From a virus, in IMG/VR virus record IMGVR_UViG_3300032053_000429, positions 1 through 26,916 of that record: DNA of 26,916 nucleotides; one strand, written 5' to 3'. The translations under genes and the position numbers were made by a program. Positions 21,163 through 26,916 of this stretch are shown here, piece by piece. Under the pieces are notes generated by a model. That model made no database searches. It worked only from the letters and a program-made list of their open reading frames with translations, and had not been told where the DNA came from. Each line of letters begins with the position of its first letter. The stretch's first letter is position 1.

Positions 21163-23562
21163 TCAGTTGTACATTGTGCGCTTGATAGCTTCGACGTAGT
21201 CAATCCCTTCGGACTCGACCATCTTCAGAGCTTTTGCGTGAGGATCCAGATCTTCCTCGGCAAACTGGAAGGTTCCGCCAGCGATCTCACCGTAGGAAAC
21301 CATCGAAGGAAGCTTGCTCAGAAGGCCAAGCAGTTTCGTGGCAGCCGTTTCACCCTCGGAGAACTCCAGGGTTCCGAAGTCAAGACCTTCGCAGTAGCTT
21401 TGAAGCTCGGACTGAGGCATAATGCCGTCGGTCAGGCGACCATCTTCGTAGATAGACTCAACGAACGAGGCGATTTTCGCTTTGCGAGCGTTCATCTTCT
21501 CTTCAGCGAAGCGGCGCTGGAGTTCGGAATGCTCTTTCTTCAGGCGATCCAGCTCCTCGAAGATGGCGGAGGGGAAACCGTCTGGCTTGGCTTGGGCCAT
21601 TGAACCCATGCCGTAGTCCATACCGCAGTGGTCAGAGGAAAGCTCGTTGAAGTCTTCCTCCTCGTCACCTTCACCGTCTTCGTCGTAAGTTGAACCGAAC
21701 CCAGTTTTGGTGTAAGGGTTCTTCTTCTCGCCGTGCTCTTCAGCGAACACACCTCCTGAACGCTTCGTCTTCTGGTTAGGGCCACCGTCAAAGTCGCCGC
21801 TCAGATTGTCCTCGGCGAATGCACCGTCGGGACCAACAACTTGGGCAGCCTCGTCGATTTCATCCATCGCACCGGGAGTAAGTTGCTTCTTAGAAGATTT
21901 CTTCTCACCTTCGCAATCCTCAGAGAACACACCGCCGGGTCCGGTGATTTCAGCCACACCGCCTTCGAAATGACCGGGTTCCAGTTGACCTTTCTTGACT
22001 TTGGCTTTGCCTTGCGTCAGGTCGTCCACTTCGCCCATGGCAGTTACGCCCAGCTCAGAAGTTGTCTCATCCGCTTCAGGCTCAGCGTAGTTGATCTTAC
22101 CGCCCTTGGTGGCTTGACGTCCGGTGCTGCTTGTCTGACGCATTACGCGCATACTTCCGTCTGACATAACGTTGATGGTGTTCACGGCGAACACTTCGTT
22201 GTCAGGAGATTCTTCAGTTTCGGTGGGAATCTTGGTGTCAGCATCTGCGCGGCCAGCAGGGTTTGAACCGGAGGCAGTCTTAGGCTGATTGGGCTCAGGG
22301 TAGCTGTCAGCGTCGGTGTCGTATTGATCACCGTTCATGGTGCGATCTTCACCATCAGCTTGACCCGCCCAGCGAGATTCACCAGTTGCGTTATCTGAAC
22401 CGTCTTTGGCAGTTTTCTTCCGGTCGGAATCTTGCTCAGAGTTCTTAGAAGAGCTGACGCGATCGGCCTCCTGCTCTCCACTCTTGGCGGTGTTCATGCG
22501 GTCGTCGCCAACGCCGCTTTTGCCTTCTTTACCGGTCTTCATGCGGTCGGCGTAACCGTTGTCAGACGAACGAGCTGTGTCATAGCGACCAGTCTCGTCA
22601 TAATCCATTTCGTCGCCTTCTTCCATTTCGACCTTTTCGCCAGGGTTAGCCTTGGCTTTGGCCTTCATTTCTTCGGCTTTCTTTCTGAGTGCCGGGGGCA
22701 GCTCTTTGTGTTGTTCGTCGTAGACATTTTCTACAACTTGAACTACTTGGCCGTGGGCACCTTTGGCGTGCTTACGGCTGATTTTTCCGTCTTCCATAAA
22801 TTGTTCCTCTGGGAATTGGTCTTCAAGTTCAGCCGTCTGCTGAGTGATTTCGTTGGTTTTGATGCCAGGCTTGGTTTGTTTTCTGCCTTCGGTGAATTGT
22901 TGGTTTTCCCCGGAGTTGGCTTTTTCAGCTGGAGCTTCTGCACCAGCCGCTTGATCCACGTTGGTATCCTGTTGAGTGTCGCTTGCTTCTTGAAGATCTT
23001 TGACAGCGGATGAAACATCTTGTCGAACTTCTTCAAGTTTTTCGCGGAGAATCTTAAGGGGGCTCTTTTCAACGATCAAGGTTGGCCCAAGTTCGTCGTC
23101 AAAGATTTGATCCGGGGACAAAGTTACAGCGAAGTCAAAACACCCTTCCGCCTCATTAAATGAGAAAGGTTCGAGTCCTTTAACCGCAGGTGGTGATGCC
23201 CCCAACAAGGCCAGGTGCCTTGCGCTCCATTTCCCCCCGTGCGGGTTGATTTGGCTGTCCGGAGAATAGAAGGAAATCGATACTTTCCTGTAGTGACCAT
23301 TCTTGACTAACTCTTTTGCTGTGTCTGAAAAGGAGACATCAGCATAAAGGTTTTGTCCTTCTCTTGAAAATCCTTGGATCCACCCGAAAGAAGGCAAACT
23401 GTCGTTATCCCCCTGGTGGCCAAGAACTATAGGAGCTTCATGGATCGAGGGGTCGTATGTGTCGACAACTTGTTGAAGATCGTCTGGAGAGAATGTCCGC
23501 TTAATTCCTTGAGCAGAGGTTTGATCACCCGCACGAAATACGTGAATTCTTTTAGTGAACAC
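21163..23562 (-). CDS. Prohead protease fused to a long acidic scaffold (Mu I-like)
   Basis: This frame encodes 799 residues from a GTG at 23562. Residues 1-140 match the Mu I protein pattern: RIHVFRAGDQT, TFSPDDLQQVV, APIVLGHQGDNDSLPSFGW (likely catalytic His49), YRKVSISFY (likely nucleophile Ser95 or Ser97) and HLALLGASPPAVKGL. The protease cleaves itself and the scaffold during head maturation. Residues 150-660 are acidic, repetitive and probably disordered, with tandem 13-residue units at 339-392 and GGVFSED/GAFAED/GGVFAEE motifs at 543-608. Residues 660-799 return to a helical scaffold-like form (FEELDRLKKEHSELQRRFAE). The total length is about twice that of Mu I. The protein lies between portal and minor head genes. 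Confidence 0.85.
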   Translation of the reverse strand: MFTKRIHVFRAGDQTSAQGIKRTFSPDDLQQVVDTYDPSIHEAPIVLGHQGDNDSLPSFGWIQGFSREGQNLYADVSFSDTAKELVKNGHYRKVSISFYSPDSQINPHGGKWSARHLALLGASPPAVKGLEPFSFNEAEGCFDFAVTLSPDQIFDDELGPTLIVEKSPLKILREKLEEVRQDVSSAVKDLQEASDTQQDTNVDQAAGAEAPAEKANSGENQQFTEGRKQTKPGIKTNEITQQTAELEDQFPEEQFMEDGKISRKHAKGAHGQVVQVVENVYDEQHKELPPALRKKAEEMKAKAKANPGEKVEMEEGDEMDYDETGRYDTARSSDNGYADRMKTGKEGKSGVGDDRMNTAKSGEQEADRVSSSKNSEQDSDRKKTAKDGSDNATGESRWAGQADGEDRTMNGDQYDTDADSYPEPNQPKTASGSNPAGRADADTKIPTETEESPDNEVFAVNTINVMSDGSMRVMRQTSSTGRQATKGGKINYAEPEADETTSELGVTAMGEVDDLTQGKAKVKKGQLEPGHFEGGVAEITGPGGVFSEDCEGEKKSSKKQLTPGAMDEIDEAAQVVGPDGAFAEDNLSGDFDGGPNQKTKRSGGVFAEEHGEKKNPYTKTGFGSTYDEDGEGDEEEDFNELSSDHCGMDYGMGSMAQAKPDGFPSAIFEELDRLKKEHSELQRRFAEEKMNARKAKIASFVESIYEDGRLTDGIMPQSELQSYCEGLDFGTLEFSEGETAATKLLGLLSKLPSMVSYGEIAGGTFQFAEEDLDPHAKALKMVESEGIDYVEAIKRTMYN
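22387..22548 (-). repeat. Tandem 13-residue repeat inside the scaffold region
   Basis: Four consecutive units begin DRMKTGKEG, DRMNTAKSGEQEA, DRVSSSKNSEQDS and DRKKTAKDGSDNA. The last three are exactly 13 residues; the first is 15. The pattern is D-R-x-x-(T/S)-(A/S/G)-K. No structure is expected beyond disorder. Confidence 0.75.
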
Positions 23563-23585
23563 AGTCTATAAGGGATCTGATAACA

Positions 23586-23595
23586 TTTTTTACCC
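23586..23595 (-). promoter_or_regulatory. Putative late promoter element, copy 6 (AGGGTAAAAA)
   Basis: The coding strand reads AGGGTAAAAA. The TAA inside it is the portal gene's stop codon. It lies 23 bases before the GTG start of the protease/scaffold gene. Confidence 0.5.
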
Positions 23596-24987
23596 TTCTT
23601 CTTCAGCGATCTGAATTTCCTGCTGATCTGCCGATTCCTCTGCAGGTAGAGCAGTTTCATCAGCCGCAACTGCACTTTCATCCCCAAAAATTGAGCCAAA
23701 CAGGTCCTGATCTTCCTCAGGGTTGTAGGTCGTTGCTGAAGCAGTGTCAGCCGGCCCACCACTCTCTTTCTTATCGTCCAGTTCAACGCGGAAGTGCCGC
23801 TCTATCCATTCTTTCTTTGGTGTGAAACCAGATTGAATGAGCAGAGAAACGTCCGGCATTGTTAGAGTTGACTCCTCAATCCGAAATTCTCGTGTGAGAA
23901 CGGGAGCAGCAACGTCAGTTCCGAAGTTCAGATCGACGATCCACCGAACAAGAGTTTGCGTGAGATTCTGTGAGATAATCTCAGAAAGTTCCGACGCTTT
24001 GACAATTCTGACAACGTTCGCAACTTGAGAGGAAGCACGAGAGCCAGCCTCGGCTTGACCTGCTTCATTCTCCCCACATAGTAGAACGCTAATTTCTTTG
24101 TCAATATAGTCGATCAGATTTTTGAAAACGTCGGGGCTTCCGGTTGGTGTCACGAAGTCTAACTCGTAACCTTCTGGAAGGATCATCGCCGTTTCTTGGC
24201 TCAGGTTGGAAAGGTGGTCGTACAAAGTATCGATTTCTTTCGTGCTTGCGCTCAAAGGTGCTTTCGCAACTGCGGTGGGTGTAGCATACCGGTCCCCATA
24301 AAGAACGTACGACTCAATCGCCCTGCGACGAAATTTAACGAGTGGGTACAGAATGCGGCCCAAAGATGAGCCGTAGGGGTCGCCGTTGTGAGACACCCAG
24401 TAGCGGTTAACGATGAATTTGCGCGTCGGAAGCTCTACACCCTCGAACATTCGGTTGAATGTCAGGCAACGCATTGTGAATCCCGTCTGAGCATTCTCCT
24501 GTTCCTGGAAAACGAAGCGACGCTGATCACGCATACGAACGTCAAACGGAACCACGCCCCTTTTCGTCTTTTTCCACATCACTTCTCCAACGGAGAAGCC
24601 GGTGATAATTGCTTCGGCTAAACCTTTATAGATCTCATCTAGAGGGATTTCTTCAAGAACTTCGCTTACAAAATCCCTTACGGCAATGTCGCCCGGTTTA
24701 TCGCTGTATTGCTCGACGTACCATGGGCGAGACGTAACTTCTTGAACAAGTTTGGCGAAACAGCCTTGAACCTGCTCGTCGTAAAGAAGGCGCTGATATA
24801 CAACTAGGGCGCGGTTCCCGCCCTTTTGAATGAGGAGATCGTCGTTTGGTCTGACGATTGTGTTACCTTGACCAGTGAACGGGCTGCTAGACCCGAACAT
24901 GTAAATCGAAGATAAATTATAGGGATCAGAAGTATAACGTGCTACTTCTCCCGATGGCACTGGGGCTGTTTTGAATCTTTGAGCCAT
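23590..24987 (-). CDS. Portal protein, Mu gp29-like (DUF935)
   Basis: This frame encodes 465 residues from the ATG at 24987, with GAGG five bases upstream. The core matches the Mu gp29 portal family: LLYDEQVQGCFAKLVQEVTS, then FVSEVLEEIPLDEIYKGLAE, AIITGFSVGEVMW, HNGDPYGSSLGRILYPLVKF with RRRAIESYVLYGDRYATPTA, and TMPDVSLLIQSGFTPKKEWI near the C-terminal helix. Twelve copies form the ring through which DNA is packaged and to which connectors bind. The last 60 residues are very acidic (DESAVAADETALPAEESADQ), perhaps for scaffold or terminase contact. The protease/scaffold gene follows directly, as in Mu-like head clusters. Confidence 0.88.
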   Translation of the reverse strand: MAQRFKTAPVPSGEVARYTSDPYNLSSIYMFGSSSPFTGQGNTIVRPNDDLLIQKGGNRALVVYQRLLYDEQVQGCFAKLVQEVTSRPWYVEQYSDKPGDIAVRDFVSEVLEEIPLDEIYKGLAEAIITGFSVGEVMWKKTKRGVVPFDVRMRDQRRFVFQEQENAQTGFTMRCLTFNRMFEGVELPTRKFIVNRYWVSHNGDPYGSSLGRILYPLVKFRRRAIESYVLYGDRYATPTAVAKAPLSASTKEIDTLYDHLSNLSQETAMILPEGYELDFVTPTGSPDVFKNLIDYIDKEISVLLCGENEAGQAEAGSRASSQVANVVRIVKASELSEIISQNLTQTLVRWIVDLNFGTDVAAPVLTREFRIEESTLTMPDVSLLIQSGFTPKKEWIERHFRVELDDKKESGGPADTASATTYNPEEDQDLFGSIFGDESAVAADETALPAEESADQQEIQIAEEEG

Positions 24988-25004
24988 CCAATCCTCTGGT
25001 AGTT

Positions 25005-25184
25005 CTAGTCCTTATTGATAGTTTTACCCTCGACGGAGTCTGGAAAATTCTGCGAGACGTAATTTTCTAACTTTTCCAGGATCCGAGAATATTCGTCGTA
25101 AAGGCTTTCGCTTGACGTTTGGCCCATGTAATTTCGGCAAGCCGAGATTAACCGGTAGATATCTTTTTCTTGTAATGAGTACAT
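25005..25184 (-). CDS. Small gene coupled to the gp25-like gene, unknown function
   Basis: This frame encodes 59 residues (MYSLQEKDIYRLISACRNYM, then GQTSSESLYDEYSRILEKLE). Its ATG shares a base with the TAA of the gp25-like gene (TAATG), the same coupling used around the 52-residue gene at 5670-5828. The composition is helical and charged, with two likely helices. The promoter-like element AGGGTAAAAC lies inside its last codons. No family is recognised. The coupling and protein-like composition support a real gene. Confidence 0.6.
   Translation of the reverse strand: MYSLQEKDIYRLISACRNYMGQTSSESLYDEYSRILEKLENYVSQNFPDSVEGKTINKD
25021..25030 (-). promoter_or_regulatory. Putative late promoter element, copy 7 (AGGGTAAAAC)
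   Basis: The coding strand reads AGGGTAAAAC, 33 bases before the portal ATG, inside the end of the 59-residue gene. It would start the head-gene transcript. Confidence 0.5.
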
Positions 25185-25561
25185 TAGTTTGCTAGAGTGA
25201 ATTGCATTGGTGGTTGAGGAACACCGTTCACAGAGTACTGGATAAATACATGATACACACCATCATCTCCCCCAGTTTTCCAGTCACCTGTGACGCTTAT
25301 ATCCGACAGTCCGGGCACATTTGCAGAAATCGAAGCCTGCAACTCAGAGTTGACTTGGCCCGGATCCATGACATCCAGAATCCGATCTGCAATACCGTAA
25401 TTTGCTCTAATCACCCGTTCGAAGTATCGAGTTTCAACTACGCTGCGCACTTGCTGAGTGATTAACGCGTAATCTACACTTGTTGATAAGTTCCCGTTGA
25501 CAATCGTCAAAGGGTACGTAAGTCCGCGAATACTGGAAGATAAAGGTTCTGTTACGCTCAT
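25184..25561 (-). CDS. Baseplate wedge protein, gp25/gpW-like
   Basis: This frame encodes 125 residues. It has the GPW/gp25 family layout: a short N-terminal beta segment (IRGLTYPLTIVNGNLSTSVD), a helix (YALITQQVRSVVETRYFERV), the YGIADRILDVMDP segment in place of the usual 'YGs-L-dlLf', a helix, and C-terminal strands (DISVTGDWKTG, YHVFIQYSVNGVPQP). In T4 gp25 and P2 gpW the protein starts sheath assembly on the baseplate. It overlaps the upstream gene by four bases (ATGA) and the downstream gene by one base. The location just after the sheath gene fits its role. Confidence 0.75.
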   Translation of the reverse strand: MSVTEPLSSSIRGLTYPLTIVNGNLSTSVDYALITQQVRSVVETRYFERVIRANYGIADRILDVMDPGQVNSELQASISANVPGLSDISVTGDWKTGGDDGVYHVFIQYSVNGVPQPPMQFTLAN

Positions 25562-25848
25562 CGGTATCTACGGGAAATTTCAAATTCTAAGTTGTTCAAC
25601 CTCCTGCGTATATCCTCGGCGGGAAGGGAACTTTCAATGACTTTGCTGACCTCTTGCCGCATTCCGGTGTGGCTCAAGGATCGATAGTAGGAAGGATCAA
25701 CCAGATCCTCTTCTTGTTTTACGCTGGAAAGAAGGGAGAGGCAAAGGGTTTCGGTTGAAACCCCTTGCGCTCTAGCCCTTAGTTCAAGCTGTAGTAGAAG
25801 AGAGTCAGGAATCAGTAGCGTTAATTCCTTGTTCATTGTGACTCTCAT
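25558..25848 (-). CDS. Small protein with ribbon-helix-helix-like N-terminus
   Basis: This frame encodes 96 residues if started at 25848, or 92 from the second ATG (MNKELTLLIPDSLLLQLELR). The first 40 residues, a short strand followed by two helices (RARAQGVSTETLCLSLLSS), resemble the ribbon-helix-helix fold of CopG/Arc-type DNA-binding proteins. The rest is charged and helical (PAEDIRRRLNNLEFEISRRY). Such a protein could repress or modulate late genes, but inside a tail operon it may instead be a chaperone or structural helper. It begins five bases after the sheath stop and overlaps the gp25-like gene by four bases. Confidence 0.65.
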   Translation of the reverse strand: MRVTMNKELTLLIPDSLLLQLELRARAQGVSTETLCLSLLSSVKQEEDLVDPSYYRSLSHTGMRQEVSKVIESSLPAEDIRRRLNNLEFEISRRYR

Positions 25849-25853
25849 TTAGG

Positions 25854-26916
25854 TTAGAAACCGGTATTGTTAGTTCCCAATCCTTGAGCATTCAGCTCAT
25901 TCTGCATCTGACCAATGGCAACCCGGATCAGATCGATCTGGATTCTTTCCAGTGTTGGAACAGGAGTTACGAACACCTTAGCGTTGATAATTCCGTTCTC
26001 GAGTGAGGCAGGAGGGTTAATCCGAGCATCACAGATAACCTGGAAGGCATCACTTGGGCGAGCGCCGAACAGAGCACCTCGTGAGTACAGCTGGTTCAGA
26101 ACGCTGTTGCCAACCGAGATGATCTGGTTGAACGCAACGCCGAAGCCGTCGATCACGTTGAAGATCTGACTGTCGAAGGCGTTTCTCAGCGAACCGTAAA
26201 CAACGTTCAGAATGACGCGAGTGTTTACGAACTGATACAGGCGCTGTTGAGCATCGGCCGAGTTGACGCGAGTTCTTCCACCCCAGACAAACACCGCGCT
26301 GGTTGGGTAACCAGGCAGGGTACGGATTGCGTTGCAACCGTCAGGATTCAGCAGGTTCTGCTGAGCCGAGTTGATCGGAATCTGGGCAGACACGGCGTCG
26401 GCAAGTTGATACTTGACGCCGGCAGGTGGGAACTGGTAACCTTCCGCACGGTAACGACGCAGGGCGATTCCAGTCACGTAAGGCGAAGGGGGAATCCACT
26501 GACCTGAAGCGTTCTCGATGTAAGGACCGTAGTAAGCGATGAAACCAAAGGGTTGGAAATAACGCTGACTGTCTGTGTACAGACGGTTTACGTTGTCAAC
26601 ACCGGCTTCGATGAACTCAGCCTGAGGAACACCGTTGAAACCAATTCCACGAAGAGCATCGTTGATGATTTCTGTGGAGGTGATTGGGTCGAAACGCCAG
26701 AGAACACTCGGAGGAGTTGTCTCAGGTGTAAAGTTCAGACCAACTTGTGAACCGTAGCAAGGTTGACCAACGGTAGTCAGATCGCCGTCAGCAGGAACAA
26801 CCGCCCAGTCATAGACTGAACCGTTGTAAGTAACCGCGACCCGGTCGCCGGTAACAACGGGAGTTGTTCCGTCGGGTGCAGTACCATCTGCAGTAACTTC
26901 GAAGTAAACACCAGTT
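25854..26916 (-). CDS. Tail sheath protein, gp18-like (C-terminal part only)
   Basis: The frame is open from the window edge to the TAA at 25854, giving the last 353 residues or so. The GTG at 26477 is internal, not a start, because coding sequence continues upstream (for example RFDPITSTEIINDALRGIGF and FIAYYGPYIENASGQWIPPS). The C-terminal part shows ALRRYRAEGYQFPPAGVKYQ, VFVWGGRTRVN, LYQFVNTRVILNVVYGSLR and RIQIDLIRVAIGQMQNEL, a pattern of contractile sheath proteins. It forms the outer layer of the tail that contracts on infection. Two-thirds or less of a typical sheath protein is present, the N-terminus lying beyond the window. Confidence 0.85.
   Translation of the reverse strand, partial: TGVYFEVTADGTAPDGTTPVVTGDRVAVTYNGSVYDWAVVPADGDLTTVGQPCYGSQVGLNFTPETTPPSVLWRFDPITSTEIINDALRGIGFNGVPQAEFIEAGVDNVNRLYTDSQRYFQPFGFIAYYGPYIENASGQWIPPSPYVTGIALRRYRAEGYQFPPAGVKYQLADAVSAQIPINSAQQNLLNPDGCNAIRTLPGYPTSAVFVWGGRTRVNSADAQQRLYQFVNTRVILNVVYGSLRNAFDSQIFNVIDGFGVAFNQIISVGNSVLNQLYSRGALFGARPSDAFQVICDARINPPASLENGIINAKVFVTPVPTLERIQIDLIRVAIGQMQNELNAQGLGTNNTGF

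Noticed and set aside
22432-23013. Plus-strand open frame of 193 codons with a membrane-protein appearance
   Set aside because: It is antisense to the acidic scaffold region. The Phe/Leu/Val richness is the expected reverse complement of Glu/Lys/Asp codons, so the apparent membrane segments are not evidence of a gene.
26475-26477. GTG as start of the sheath gene
   Set aside because: The frame continues without stops to the window edge and encodes sheath-like protein, so this codon is internal.
1-26916. tRNA genes, integrase, lysis genes or host metabolic genes
   Set aside because: I looked for cloverleaf-like stems, recombinase motifs, holin-like small membrane proteins and auxiliary metabolic genes on both strands and found none I could support.

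Overview
The window reads as the structural (late) region of a contractile-tailed double-stranded DNA phage (myovirus morphology). Every gene I can support lies on the minus strand, so transcription runs from high to low coordinates, with tight spacing and many ATGA or TAATG overlaps. I see no tRNA, rRNA, integrase, transposase, CRISPR array or host-type gene. The head and connector proteins resemble phage Mu families (gp29-type portal, I-type protease/scaffold, F-type minor head protein, gp36 and gp37 connectors). The tail and baseplate resemble T4-type proteins (sheath gp18, tube gp19, gp25, gp6/J and gp5/V). The host cannot be read from the sequence. PhoH, GxLWW fibre motifs and BspA-type leucine-rich repeats are all common in aquatic phages including cyanophages, so a cyanobacterial or other aquatic host is my guess, not a demonstration.

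Layout in transcription order (right to left). 26916-25005: end of the tail sheath gene, a small ribbon-helix-helix-like gene, the gp25-like baseplate protein and a 59-residue gene. 24987-20501: portal, a 799-residue protease/scaffold and an F-like minor head protein. 20413-18316: putative decoration protein, major capsid protein and tail tube, closed by a strong intrinsic terminator at 18267-18291. 18225-9707: an unknown virion protein, the gp6/J-like baseplate protein (941 aa), two large unknown structural proteins (438 and 969 aa), and a leucine-rich-repeat fibre-like protein whose reading frame is broken in an unusual way. 9632-3657: a Pro/Glu-rich small protein, the gp5-like OB-fold hub protein, an unknown protein, gp36-like and gp37-like connectors, a 52-residue CxxC protein, a probable small terminase and the large terminase. 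3596-107: a small unknown gene, PhoH, a 545-residue HNH-nuclease-like protein and two charged small proteins. The start of a further gene lies at 76-1.

The most notable signal outside the genes is a repeated element, AGGGTAAAA(C/A/G), on the coding strand. It occurs seven times, plus a TATAAAATA-like variant. It lies almost always 21-33 bases upstream of a start codon, at gene-block boundaries, often overlapping the previous stop codon or following a hairpin or terminator. I read it as a probable phage late promoter. It divides the window into units: portal; protease and minor head; decoration, capsid and tube; baseplate and fibre; hub, connectors and terminase; the small gene; PhoH and HNH; and the next gene.

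The second notable signal is at 10474-10615. A 45-codon segment carrying a leucine-rich repeat is open only in the +1 frame, between two reading frames that share a frame with each other. This suggests programmed frameshifting, a decayed fusion, or phase-variable fibre expression. No gap between genes exceeds 300 bases.
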